Origin: Halomonas sp.
GTDB taxonomy: Bacteria > Pseudomonadota > Gammaproteobacteria > Pseudomonadales > Halomonadaceae
Assembly: GCA_018401555.1 (NCBI GenBank)
Contig: JAGYKP010000099.1
Span: 62,001 to 126,000, forward strand
Length of the DNA: 64,000 nt
Reading direction: 5' to 3'
A program made the position numbers and the translations under genes. Each line of letters opens with the position of its first letter. The first letter of the stretch is position 1. The notes beneath the pieces are model-generated. The model was not told where the DNA came from. It did not search any database and worked only from the letters and a program-made list of their open reading frames with translations. This document shows, piece after piece, positions 50,876 through 59,987 of the stretch.

Positions 50876-51781
50876 TTACTCGCGGTAGACCGCCTCCTTG
50901 AGCGCCCGGATGCGATCATCCAGCGGCGGGTGGCTGGCGAACAGCTTCTCCACCAGCGAGCGGGTCTGGCCCTTGGTGATGGCCATGGCGCGCAGGGTGT
51001 CGGGCATCTGGTCGGGCAGCTCGGTCTCGCCCTTGAGGCGGGCCAGGGCGTTGATCATGGCGCCGGAGCCGGCCAGCTTGGCGCCGGCGGCGTCGGCGCG
51101 ATACTCGCGGAAGCGCGAGAACCAGGCGACGATGGCCGAGGCGGCGATGCCGAAGACGATCTCGGCCACCATGACCACCGCGAAGTAGCCCATGAAGCCC
51201 AGGCCGCCCTCGCCGTCGCTGCGGCTCTTCAGGAAGCCGTCGACCAGATGGGCCACCACCCGGGCGAAGAACATCACGAAGGTGTTCACCACGCCCTGGA
51301 TCAGCGCCAGGGTGACCATGTCGCCGTTGGCCACGTGGCCGATCTCGTGGGCCAGCACCGCGCGCACCTCCTCGGGACGCATGCGGTTGAGCAGCCCGGC
51401 GGAGACCGCCACCAGGGCGTCATCCTTGTTCCAGCCGGTGGCGAAGGCATTGGACTGCTGGGCCGGGAAGATGCCCACCTCCGGGGTCTTGATGCCGGCA
51501 TCCCTTGCCAGCTCCGCCACGGTGTCCACCAGCCACTTCTCGGTGGCGTTGGAGGGCGTCTCGATCACCACGGTGCCGGTGCTGCGCTTGGCCATCCACT
51601 TGGAGATGAACAGCGAGATCATCGAGCCGGCCATGCCGAAGATGAAGCAGAAGATCAGCAGGCTCTGGAAGTTGATCCCCTGGTCGCTGAGGTAGCTCTC
51701 CACGCCCAGCAGGCGCAGGGTGATGCTGGCCACCAGCAGTACTGCCAGGTTGGTGCCCAGGAAGAGCAGGATTCGCATCAT
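50876..51781 (-). CDS. htpX: Protease HtpX
   Basis: Intact, 301 residues, an inner-membrane zinc metalloprotease for membrane-protein quality control. Four hydrophobic helices flank a cytosolic active site with [14 protein letters not shown]; the third ligand region is [12 protein letters not shown], and [14 protein letters not shown] is the family tail. The start [15 protein letters not shown] parallels E. coli (MMRI). A GGAG site lies 10 bp before the ATG. In E. coli the gene is under Cpx control; not tested here. Confidence 0.96.
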   Translation of the reverse strand: MMRILLFLGTNLAVLLVASITLRLLGVESYLSDQGINFQSLLIFCFIFGMAGSMISLFISKWMAKRSTGTVVIETPSNATEKWLVDTVAELARDAGIKTPEVGIFPAQQSNAFATGWNKDDALVAVSAGLLNRMRPEEVRAVLAHEIGHVANGDMVTLALIQGVVNTFVMFFARVVAHLVDGFLKSRSDGEGGLGFMGYFAVVMVAEIVFGIAASAIVAWFSRFREYRADAAGAKLAGSGAMINALARLKGETELPDQMPDTLRAMAITKGQTRSLVEKLFASHPPLDDRIRALKEAVYRE

Positions 51782-51883
51782 GTCGGTGGATCTCCATCGA
51801 TCATCGAAAGGATGCCGCCCGGACGGGCGGCGTGGTCAAGCTGTTGCTTAGATACGGCCAGGCGCTGCGGGTTTCAAGCGCCG

Positions 51884-53112
51884 CTACTGGCGGTAGCGCG
51901 ACAGGAAGCGCGCGAAGCGGTCCAGGGCATCACCCAGCTGGTCGGCCCAGGGCAGGGTGACGATGCGCACATGGTCCGGCTCGGGCCAGTTGAAGGCGGT
52001 GCCCTGGACCAGCAGGATCTTCTCCTGGAGCAGCAGGTCGAGCACCATCCGCTGGTCGTCCTGGATATTGAAGACCTTGGGGTCCAGGCGCGGGAAGGCG
52101 TAGAGCGCGCCCTTGGGCTTCACGCAGGAAACGCCGGGGATGGCGTTGAGCTTTTCATGGGTGATATCGCGCTGGGCCAGCAGGCGCCCGCCCGGCAGGA
52201 TCAGGTCGTTGATCGACTGGTAGCCGCCGAGGGCGGTCTGGATTGCATGTTGCGCCGGCACGTTGGCGCACAGGCGCATCGAGGCGAGCATGGTCAGCCC
52301 CTGGATGAAGTCGGCGGCGCGCTGCTTGGCGATATTGCCGGAGAGGATCATCCAGCCGGAGCGGAAGCCGGCGCAGCGGTAGCTCTTGGAGAGCCCGTTC
52401 ATGGTCACCACCAGCTGGTCCTCGCCGGCGAGTGCCCCGGTGGAGACATGCTCCACGTCGTCGTAGAGGATCTTGTCGTAGATCTCGTCGGAGAACACCA
52501 CCAGGTCGTGCTGGCGCGCGATCTCGAGCAGCTCGCGCAGCACTTCCGGCGGGTAGACGGCACCGGTGGGGTTGTTGGGGTTGATGATCACGATCGCCCG
52601 GGTGTGGGCGGTGATCTTGGCGCGGATATCGTCAGGTCCGGCGCCCAGTCGGCCTGCTCGTCGCAGCGGTAGTGGACGGCGTGGCCGCCGGCGAGGTTGG
52701 CCGCCGCGGTCCACAGCGGGTAGTCGGGGGCCGGGATCAGCACCTCGTCGCCGTCGTTGAGCAGCGCCTGCAGGGCCATCACGATCAGCTCGGAGACGCC
52801 GTTGCCGATGTAGATATCCTCGATGCCGACGCCCGGGATCTCCCTGCGCTGGCACTCCTGCATGATCGCCTTGCGCGCCGAGTAGAGCCCCTTGGAGTCG
52901 CAGTAGCCCTGGGCGGTGGGCAGGTTGCGCATCACGTCCTGGAGGATCTCCTCGGGCGCCTCGAAGCCGAACGGGGCGGGGTTGCCGATGTTGAGCTTGA
53001 GGATGCGCTGGCCTTCCTCCTCCAGGCGCTTGGCGTGGTCGAGCACCGGGCCGCGGATGTCATAGCAGACGTTGTGCAGCTTGTGCGATTTCCGGATCGG
53101 TGTGGTGTCCAT
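51884..53112 (-). CDS. alaA: Glutamate-pyruvate aminotransferase AlaA
   Basis: A class I/II PLP aminotransferase of about 409 codons, making alanine from pyruvate and glutamate. SHKLHNVCYDIRGPVLDHAK at the N-terminus is the AlaA (YfbQ) hallmark. Also IINPNNPTGAVY, FSDEIYDKILYD, and the PLP lysine in LSKSYRCAGFRSGW. One slip near 52633 (APDLT, then DDIRAKITAHT). Start ATG at 53112. The E. coli protein has 405 residues. Related AlaC is a less close alternative. Confidence 0.92.
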
Positions 53113-53147
53113 GTCGTTCGGTGTCCAGGTCGGCGAGGGCGATAGGA

Positions 53148-54114
53148 TTATGCGTCGTGCGGGGGCTCGGCGTCATCGGCGCCGTCCGGCTCGATGACGG
53201 GCTCCGGCGGGATATCCGCCGGGGTCTCCAGGGTCAGGCGGCCGAGCTTGCCGTCGCGCAGCTCATGCAGCAGCACCTCGGCGCCGCGGTGCAGGTCCAC
53301 TTCGCCGCCCGGGGCGCAGACCGCCGCGCCGGCCGGCGATATCGGCCAGGATGGCGTGGCCGTCGAAACCTGCCACGGCCAGCAGGTCCACGCGCAGCGG
53401 GCCGTCGGCCTCGACCCGCGCGGCCTCCGGGTTGGCCCGGTAATCGGGCAGTGCCTTGAGCTTGTAGCGGGCCTTGAGGGCCTCGGGGTAGCGGCGGGCC
53501 AGCTCGGCAGCGGCGACCACGGCCACGTCCACGTAGTCGATGGCGGTGTCGCGGATGGCACCACTGGCGGCCAGGCGGTAGGCGCTGGCCTGGTCCTCGA
53601 TCTTGGGCCACAGCACCCCGGGGGTGTCGATCAGCGCCACGCGCCCGCCGATGCGCACCTTCTGCTGGCGCTTGGTCACCGCGGGCTCGTTGCCGGTCTT
53701 GGCGATGCTCTTGCCGGCCAGGCCGTTGATCAGGGTCGACTTGCCGACGTTGGGTATGCCCATCACCATCACCCGCACGTCGCGGTCGGCGCGGACCGCG
53801 CCGGCGAGCTCATGGCAGAGCTTGGGGATGCGCTTGAGCTCCCGCGCGTTGGTGGTGGTCACGGCAAGCGCACGCATGTCGGGCTGGGCATCGAAATAGG
53901 CCACCCACTCGCGGGTGCGCTCCGGGTCGGCCAGGTCGGCCCGGGAGAGGATCTTGAGCACCGGCTTGTGGCGGGTGAGCTCGGCGAGCATGGGGTTGGC
54001 GCTGGAGTAGGGCAGGCGGGCATCGAGGACCTCGATCACCACGTCGATCTCCGGCAGCGCCTCGGTGATCTGGCGCCGTGCCTTGTTCATGTGTCCCGGG
54101 TACCAGCCGAGCAT
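53148..54114 (-). CDS. Ribosome biogenesis GTPase, RbgA/YlqF-like
   Basis: A circularly permuted GTPase of about 322 codons. The guanine-specificity motif (ILSRADLAD) comes first, then Walker [14 protein letters not shown], then switch II DTPGVLWPK. The start LGWYPGHMNKARRQITEALP is the RbgA signature; in Bacillus it helps mature the 50S subunit. The C-terminus slips near 53330 and continues HRGAEVLLHELRDGKLGRLT. It begins divergently upstream of msrB's stop and ends before alaA, all on the minus strand. The name rests on family resemblance. Confidence 0.88.
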
Positions 54115-54189
54115 GGACCTCTCCTGCCTTCAAAAGATTCGGCCGCCCATCTTAGCAGATGCGCGGCCGCGGCAGGATGGGATGGATGG

Positions 54190-54591
54190 CTATTCCCCGG
54201 CGTGGAAGTCCAGCGCCACGGAGTTGATGCAGTAGCGCAGGCCGGTGGTGTCGGCGGGGCCGTCGGGGAAGACATGGCCGAGGTGCGCGCTGCAGCGCGC
54301 GCAGGTCACCTCGGTGCGGCGCATGCCGTGGGTGGTGTCGAGATGCTCCTCCACACATGACGGGGTCATGGGCCGATCGAAGCTCGGCCAGCCACAGCCG
54401 GCCTCGAACTTGTGCTCGTTCTCGAACAGCGGGGCGTTGCAGCAGACGCAGTGGTAGATGCCGTGCTCGTCGGTGACCCGGCAGTCGCCGCTGAAGGGCG
54501 GCTCGGTGCCCTTCTCGCGGGTGACGCGGTACTGTTCGGGGGTCAGCTGCTCGCGCCATTCGGCGTCGGGCTTGTCGATCTTCCAGGGCAT
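54190..54591 (-). CDS. msrB: Peptide-methionine (R)-S-oxide reductase
   Basis: Intact, 133 residues. Reduces methionine-R-sulfoxide in proteins. Zinc-binding cysteine pairs CVCCNAPLF and [12 protein letters not shown], substrate motif [10 protein letters not shown], and the catalytic cysteine in [17 protein letters not shown] precedes the ATG at 54591; the in-frame ATG at 54675 has no such site. It is a lone gene between the RbgA-like GTPase and ychF. Confidence 0.96.
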   Translation of the reverse strand: MPWKIDKPDAEWREQLTPEQYRVTREKGTEPPFSGDCRVTDEHGIYHCVCCNAPLFENEHKFEAGCGWPSFDRPMTPSCVEEHLDTTHGMRRTEVTCARCSAHLGHVFPDGPADTTGLRYCINSVALDFHAGE

Positions 54592-54689
54592 GGCGGCTCT
54601 CCTTGTCGTCGGGGCAATGATCCTATTGTGGCACGCAGCGGGCATGGCGGGAGTCCTTGCCGTGGCGGCGGTCACGCCGCCTCAACGCA

Positions 54690-54718
54690 GGCGCCCCCGG
54701 TGGAGTGCCGGGGGCGCC
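54690..54718 (-). terminator. Hairpin downstream of ychF
   Basis: Perfect 11-bp stem (ggcgcccccgg / ccgggggcgcc) with a 7-nt loop, 17 bp past the ychF stop; weak T content afterwards. Confidence 0.55.
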
Positions 54719-54734
54719 AGTCGCCAGTGGGGGC

Positions 54735-55826
54735 TCAGACGTTGAAGCGGAAGTGGATCACGTCGCCGTCCTGGACGATGTACTCCTTGCCCTCCAGGCG
54801 CCACTTGCCGGCGTCCTTGGCACCCTGCTCGCCACCCAGCGTGACGAAGTCATCATAGGCGATCACCTCGGCGCGGATGAAGCCCTTCTGGAAGTCGGTG
54901 TGGATCACGCCGGCGGCCTCGGGGGCGGTGGCGCCCACCTTCACGGTCCAGGCGCGCACCTCCTTCACCCCGGCGGTGAAGTAGGTCTGCAGGCCGAGCA
55001 GGGCGTAGCCGGCGCGGATCACGCGGTCGAGCCCCGGCTCCTGCATGCCCATCTCGTCGAGGAACATGGCGCGCTCATCAAAGTCGAGCTCGGCGATCTC
55101 GGCCTCGAGCTGGTTGCACACCGGCACCACCACGGCACCTTCCTCGGCGGCGATCTCGTTGACCACGTCGAGGTAGGGGTTGCCCTCGAAGCCATCCTCG
55201 TTGACGTTGGCGATGTACATGGTGGGCTTGAGGGTCAGGAAGCCGAAGCCCTTGAGCTGGTGCTGCTCGTCGTCGTTCAGGCCGAAGCTGCGCAGTGGCA
55301 GGCCCTCGGCGAGGTGGGGCTGGATGCGCTCGAGGATGGCCTTGGTGGCGATGGCCTCCTTGTCGCCACCCTTGGCCACGCGCACCAGGCGCTGGATGGC
55401 GCGCTCGACGGTGTCGAGGTCGGCCAGCGCGAGCTCCATGTTGATGATCTCGATATCGGCCCGCGGATCGACCTGGTTGGCGACGTGGATCACGTTGTCG
55501 TTGTCGAAGCAGCGCACCACGTGGGCGATGGCCTGGGTCTCGCGGATATTGGCGAGGAACTTGTTGCCCAGCCCCTCGCCCTTGGAGGCACCGGCGACCA
55601 GGCCGGCGATATCCACGAACTCCATGGTGGTGGGCAGCACCTTCTGGGGCTTGACGATCTCCGCCAGCTTGTCGAGACGCGGGTCGGGCATCGGCACGAT
55701 GCCGACGTTGGGCTCGATGGTGCAGAAGGGGAAGTTCTCGGCGTCGATGCCGGACTTGGTCAGGGCGTTGAAGAGGGTCGACTTGCCGACATTGGGCAGG
55801 CCGACGATACCGCAGTTGAAACCCAT
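54735..55826 (-). CDS. ychF: Redox-regulated ribosome-binding ATPase YchF
   Basis: Intact, 363 residues. An Obg-family P-loop protein that prefers ATP: Walker [15 protein letters not shown], switch [19 protein letters not shown], and NVNEDGF in the place of NKxD, which explains the ATP preference. The C-terminal TGS domain ends [11 protein letters not shown]. It lies after pth on the same strand, the usual pth-ychF order, but here a heptamer array separates them. Confidence 0.97.
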   Translation of the reverse strand: MGFNCGIVGLPNVGKSTLFNALTKSGIDAENFPFCTIEPNVGIVPMPDPRLDKLAEIVKPQKVLPTTMEFVDIAGLVAGASKGEGLGNKFLANIRETQAIAHVVRCFDNDNVIHVANQVDPRADIEIINMELALADLDTVERAIQRLVRVAKGGDKEAIATKAILERIQPHLAEGLPLRSFGLNDDEQHQLKGFGFLTLKPTMYIANVNEDGFEGNPYLDVVNEIAAEEGAVVVPVCNQLEAEIAELDFDERAMFLDEMGMQEPGLDRVIRAGYALLGLQTYFTAGVKEVRAWTVKVGATAPEAAGVIHTDFQKGFIRAEVIAYDDFVTLGGEQGAKDAGKWRLEGKEYIVQDGDVIHFRFNV

Positions 55827-55973
55827 GGGAGTGTCCTGGAAAGCGTGTTCGCGAGTGGAAAGTGGCGACTATTCTACCCGACTGGAGGGCAAGCTATAAG
55901 CTGGAAGAGCGCCGCTTCACGTCTGGACGCTGGAAGAAGGGCCATTCCGCCTGCGCTGGCAGATCATGATGCC

Positions 55974-56033
55974 TTCGAGCTTCGAGCTTCGAGCTTCGAG
56001 CTTCGAGCTGAGCTCGAGCTTCGAGCTTCGAGC
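55974..56033. repeat. Heptanucleotide tandem array, unit ttcgagc
   Basis: Five contiguous copies of ttcgagc, an 11-base interruption (tgagctcgagc), then two more copies. It lies 14 bp after the pth stop codon (minus strand) in the 221-bp pth-ychF gap. Like the array at 15390-15492, it has a 7-bp unit beginning TT and follows directly on a minus-strand stop codon. Confidence 0.85.
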
Positions 56034-56047
56034 TTACGGCTGGCATT

Positions 56048-56639
56048 TCAGCCGGAGGCTGAAAAGCTGTGCAACCGGTTCATGGCTCGGGCCCACTCTC
56101 CGTCGAGGGCGTCGGGCAGGGTGGCCAGGCATTCGTCGATGGCGGCCTCGATGGCGATATGCTCGGCCTTGCCGGGGCGCCCCAGCACATAGTTCGTCAC
56201 CTGGCGCGAGTCTCCGGGGTGACCGATGCCGAGGCGCAGGCGATGGAAGCCGCGTTCGTTGCCCAGGGCGCTGATGATGTCGCGCAGGCCGTTGTGGCCG
56301 CCGTGGCCGCCGCCGGTCTTGTAGCGGGCGCTACCCGGGGGCAGGTCCAGCTCGTCGTGGGCCACCAGCAGTTCATCCGGTGCCAGCTTGAAGGAACTGG
56401 CAGAGTGCTGCCACCGCACCGCCGCTGCGGTTCATGAAGGTGGTTGGGTTGAGCAGGTGGAGGTCACGACCCTCGAACTGGACCCTGGCATGCAGGCCCA
56501 GGAACTTGCGGTCGGCGCGCAGTTCGCCGCCGGCGCGGCGTGCGACCGCCTCCACCAGCCAGGCTCCGGCGTTGTGGCGGGTGGCCTCGTAGTCGGCGCC
56601 GGGGTTGCCCAGGCCGATGATCGCTCTGACCTGACTCAT
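56048..56639 (-). CDS. pth: Peptidyl-tRNA hydrolase
   Basis: Recycles peptidyl-tRNA released from ribosomes; about 197 codons. [20 protein letters not shown] holds the catalytic histidine (H-N-A-G), then [24 protein letters not shown] and [15 protein letters not shown] slip near 56405 lies just before [12 protein letters not shown]. The GGAGGT site is fused to the preceding rplY terminator T tract. Start ATG at 56639. The order rplY-pth-ychF is conserved. Confidence 0.95.
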
Positions 56640-56649
56640 GTATCACCTC

Positions 56650-56677
56650 CAAAAAATCAAGCGCCGGGGCGCTTGAT
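56650..56677 (-). terminator. Terminator between rplY and pth, overlapping the pth leader
   Basis: On the minus strand the stem atcaagcg / cgcttgat (inner pairs cc/gg) is followed by TTTTTT and immediately by the pth ribosome binding site GGAGGT. It would cut transcription between L25 and pth, so pth relies on read-through or another promoter. Confidence 0.8.
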
Positions 56678-56724
56678 CATCAGCAGGAGGAGCCGCGCCA
56701 GGCGCGGCCCTGAGCAGGTGAGGA

Positions 56725-57373
56725 TCACTCCTCGCCCTTCTCGCCTCTTCCTCGCCCTCGGCGGCTTCGCCTTCGTCTTCCTCGGCGCGCACCTTCGGCT
56801 TGGCGATGCTGAGCACGGCGTTGTCGTGGTCTTCACCATGGGTCAGGTCGACCAGGGTGACACCTGCCGGCAGGCTCAGGTCGGAGAGGTGCAGGGTGGT
56901 ACCCAGCTCGACCTCGGAGATGTCGACTTCCAGGTAGTCGGGCAGGTCCTTGGGCAGACAGCTCACCTGGACCTCGTTGGCCAGCACGTGCAGCTCGCCG
57001 TCCTGGTCCTTGATGCCCTTGCACTTGTCTTCGCCCACCACGTGCAGCGGCACGTTCAGGGTGATCTCGTGGGTAGCATCCACACGCAGGAAGTCGGCGT
57101 GGGTGACCAGCTGCTTGAAGGGGTGACGCTGCAGGTCACGCACCACCACCTGCTCGCTCTTGCCGTCGACCACCAGGTTGAGGATGGAGGAGAAGAAGGA
57201 CTCCTCCTCGATCGCCTTGTAGAAGGCCGACTTCTCGACGGCGATCGGCTGGGGCTCCTTCTCACCACCGTAGATGATGGCGGGAACCTGCTCGTTCGCA
57301 CGACGCAGGCGGCGGCTCTCGCACCTTTCCCCAGGTCGTTACGAACGCTGGCGTTAAGAGTAAAATCGGACAT
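56725..57373 (-). CDS. rplY: 50S ribosomal protein L25/general stress protein Ctc
   Basis: The long two-domain L25 (about 216 codons) that binds 5S rRNA. N-terminus [19 protein letters not shown]; the RNA-binding part is displaced by a slip near 57310, restored as [17 protein letters not shown]. The TL5/Ctc beta domain follows ([17 protein letters not shown]) and an acidic tail [14 protein letters not shown] last slip near 56745 restores a stop at 56725. It lies after prs, as in Pseudomonas. Confidence 0.93.
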
Positions 57374-57482
57374 GGAATTGCCTCTTGCTTGAAGTAGGAA
57401 AGCGTCAGGGACCGCGACCAGAGCCCTGACGCTTCCGGATGCCCCGAAGGGCGCTTTCCGGCGCCTGTTGCCGAGGTTGCCC

Positions 57483-58425
57483 TCAGTGGAACATGGCGCT
57501 CACGGATTCCTCGTTGCTCACCCGACGGATCGCCTCGGCGATCAGCCCGGCGACGCTCAGCTGGCGGATCCCGCCCGCTGCGGCGGGCGGGCTCGGAGAG
57601 CGGGATGGTGTCGGTGACCACGACCTCGTCGAGCACCGAACCGATGATGTTCTCGACCGCCGGGCCCGAGAGGATGGGGTGGGTGGCGTAGGCCACCACA
57701 CGCTCGGCGCCGTGGTCCTTGAGTGCCTCGCCGGCCTTGCACAGGGTGCCGGCGGTGTCGATCATGTCGTCCACTACCACGCAGTTGCGGCCCTCGATCT
57801 CGCCGATGATGTGCATCACCTGGGCCTGGTTGGCCGCGGGACGCCGCTTGTCGATGATGGCGAGGTCGGCGTTGAGCTGCTTGGCGATGGCACGGGCGCG
57901 CACCACGCCGCCCACGTCGGGGGAGACCACCACCAGATTCTCGTAGTTCTGGCGCTCGATATCGTCGAGCAGGATCGGCGAGCCGTAGACGTTGTCCACC
58001 GGCACGTCGAAGAAGCCCTGGATCTGGTCGGCGTGGAGGTCCATGGTCATCACCCGGTCGACGCCGGCCTTGACCATCATGTCGGCGACGATCTTGGCCG
58101 AGATCGGCACACGGGCGGAGCGCACGCGACGGTCCTGACGGGCATAGCCGAAGTAGGGCACCACGGCGGTGATCCGCGATGCAGAGGCCCGGCGCAGGGC
58201 ATCTATCATCAGGATCAGCTCCATCAGGTTGTCATTGGTCGGCGCACAGGTGGACTGCAGGACGAAGACGTCCTTGCCGCGCACGTTCTCGTTGATCTCG
58301 ACCGCGATCTCGCCGTCACTGAACTGGCCGACCGTGGCGTTGCCCTGGCGGGTGTCCAGACTCTCGGCGATCTTGCGGGCGAGTTCGGGATTGGCGTTCC
58401 CGGCGAAAACCATCAATTTTGACAC
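57483..58425 (-). CDS. prs: Ribose-phosphate pyrophosphokinase
   Basis: Makes PRPP from ribose 5-phosphate and ATP; about 314 codons, family size. [20 protein letters not shown], the ATP loop YGYARQD-like ([12 protein letters not shown]), the PRPP loop [16 protein letters not shown] and [12 protein letters not shown]. One slip near 57590 (PLSEPA, then [14 protein letters not shown]). A 53-bp gap to ispE holds no tRNA, unlike Pseudomonas, where one lies there. Confidence 0.96.
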
Positions 58426-58478
58426 GCGCAGCCACCTATGCAGTGTGTTGGGTCATCGGGGGTTCGGATCGGGTGCGA

Positions 58479-59348
58479 TCAGCGATCCAGAACGTCATGC
58501 AGCGGAGAGCGGTTCAGCCCGCGGGCCTTGAAGGCCTGCCAGCGGCCGTCGATCTCGGCCAGCAGCCGGTCGGCTTCCTGCTCGCCTGCCAGGCTGGCGA
58601 AGACGCAGGCACCCGTGCCAGTGAGCATGGTCGGAGCGCGTTGCGCCAGCCAGTCCAGGGCTGCGGCTACCGACGGATAGAGTGACCTGACCGTGGGCTC
58701 GCAGTCGTTGCGCCAGCGTGACGCTCCCCCCTGAAGGGCGCGCGCCATGGTAATCGGGGGGGTGTGACGTGTCAATTCGGGGGCCTGGAATGCCGCCGAG
58801 GTGGCCACCTCGATGCCGGGGTGGACCACCACGAACCAGGGCGTGTCGAGGTCCACCTGTGTGAGGCGCTCGCCGACCCCTTCGCCCCAGGCGGCGTGGC
58901 CGCGCACGAAGACCGGCACATCGGCACCGAGCGCCAGGCCCAGTTCGGCGAGGCGGTCGAGCGACAGTCCCAGTCCCCAGAGGGCGTCGAGGCCGAGCAG
59001 GGTAGTGGCGGCGTCCGAGCTGCCACCGCCCAGGCCGCCGCCCATGGGCAGGCGCTTCTCCAGGCGAATATCGGCCCCCAGCGGGCAGTCGCTTTCGGCC
59101 TGGAGGCGGCGTGCCGCGCGCACGATCAGGTTGCGCTCATGGGGCACGCCGGCAACCTCCGGCGTCAGCCGGATCTCGCCATCCTCGCGCAGGGTCAGGT
59201 GCAGGGTGTCGCCGTGGTCGAGGAACTGGAACAGCGTCTGCAGCTCGTGATAGCCGTCCGCGCGCCGCCCGGTGATATGCAGCATGCGGTTGAGCTTGGC
59301 GGGGGCGGGGAGGTCGAGCGTCGTCCCCGCGGCTCCGTGTTCAGGCAT
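58479..59348 (-). CDS. ispE: 4-diphosphocytidyl-2-C-methyl-D-erythritol kinase
   Basis: Intact, 289 residues; the MEP-pathway kinase for isoprenoids. Opening APAKLNRMLHITGRRADGYH, the GHMP ATP loop LPMGGGLGGGSSDAATTLLG, and the late MLTGTGACVFASL are all typical. Start ATG at 59348. The start overlaps the end of lolB by 8 bp, so the genes are probably coupled. Confidence 0.97.
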   Translation of the reverse strand: MPEHGAAGTTLDLPAPAKLNRMLHITGRRADGYHELQTLFQFLDHGDTLHLTLREDGEIRLTPEVAGVPHERNLIVRAARRLQAESDCPLGADIRLEKRLPMGGGLGGGSSDAATTLLGLDALWGLGLSLDRLAELGLALGADVPVFVRGHAAWGEGVGERLTQVDLDTPWFVVVHPGIEVATSAAFQAPELTRHTPPITMARALQGGASRWRNDCEPTVRSLYPSVAAALDWLAQRAPTMLTGTGACVFASLAGEQEADRLLAEIDGRWQAFKARGLNRSPLHDVLDR

Positions 59349-59961
59349 CGTCGACCACCGGGCGCCAGTCGTTGACCACCAGGGTCACGCGCAGCTCGTC
59401 GTAGGTCATCACCAGGCGGCGCGGCAGCCACAGGCCGTCGGTATGGATCCAGTCGCGGTAGTCGACCTCCCAGCCATCCTGTTCGAGGCGGGCCGGGAAG
59501 CCGAGTTCGTCCTCCTCGAGCCGATAGTCGCTGGCGTCGCCGGGCAGGCCGCGGATCCAGTCCGACAGTGCGCCGAGCGGCAGCGACCAGCCCAGCTGCT
59601 GCTCCATCAGCGCCTCGGGAGTCTCCGCCTCGAAGCGCCCCTCGGCGTTGGTCAGCGAGAAGCGTCCCTCGCGGCCCTCCAGGGTAGTGCGGCCGCCGCC
59701 GAAGGGGCCACTGATCAGCAGGCGATAGTAGTGGGGGTGCTGGCTCCAGTCGAGATTGGCGCTGGTGGAGTCCTCGGGGGTGCGCAGCCCGGCCTTGCCG
59801 GCCAGCTGCCAGGTATCCAGTGACTCGATGCGTGCCTCCTGAGCCTGCCATTGCCCCACGGTTCGCTCCCCTTCGGGCAGCGGAGCCTGGCGGGCGCAGC
59901 CGGCGGCCAGGGCCATCAGCAGCAGGGCGGTGGTGAGTCGAAGCGGGTGTCGGCGTCGCAT
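59341..59961 (-). CDS. lolB: Outer-membrane lipoprotein LolB
   Basis: Intact. The lipoprotein receiving lipoproteins from LolA. Signal RRRHPLRLTTALLLMALAAGC, then a LolA-like barrel: WQLAGKAGLRTPEDSTSANL, DGWEVDYRDWIHTDGLWLP and LPRRLVMTYDELRVTLVV. The start could be 59961 (MRRRHPL, used here) or 59991 (MTRPLNHE), the latter overlapping the TPR gene stop as ATGA. The lolB-ispE-prs order is conserved. Confidence 0.92.
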   Translation of the reverse strand: MRRRHPLRLTTALLLMALAAGCARQAPLPEGERTVGQWQAQEARIESLDTWQLAGKAGLRTPEDSTSANLDWSQHPHYYRLLISGPFGGGRTTLEGREGRFSLTNAEGRFEAETPEALMEQQLGWSLPLGALSDWIRGLPGDASDYRLEEDELGFPARLEQDGWEVDYRDWIHTDGLWLPRRLVMTYDELRVTLVVNDWRPVVDDA

Positions 59962-59987
59962 GGTGGTCTCATGGTTGAGTGGGCGTG

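Noticed and set aside
58426..58478. tRNA gene between ispE and prs, as in Pseudomonas
   Set aside because: The gap is only 53 bp and holds no cloverleaf.
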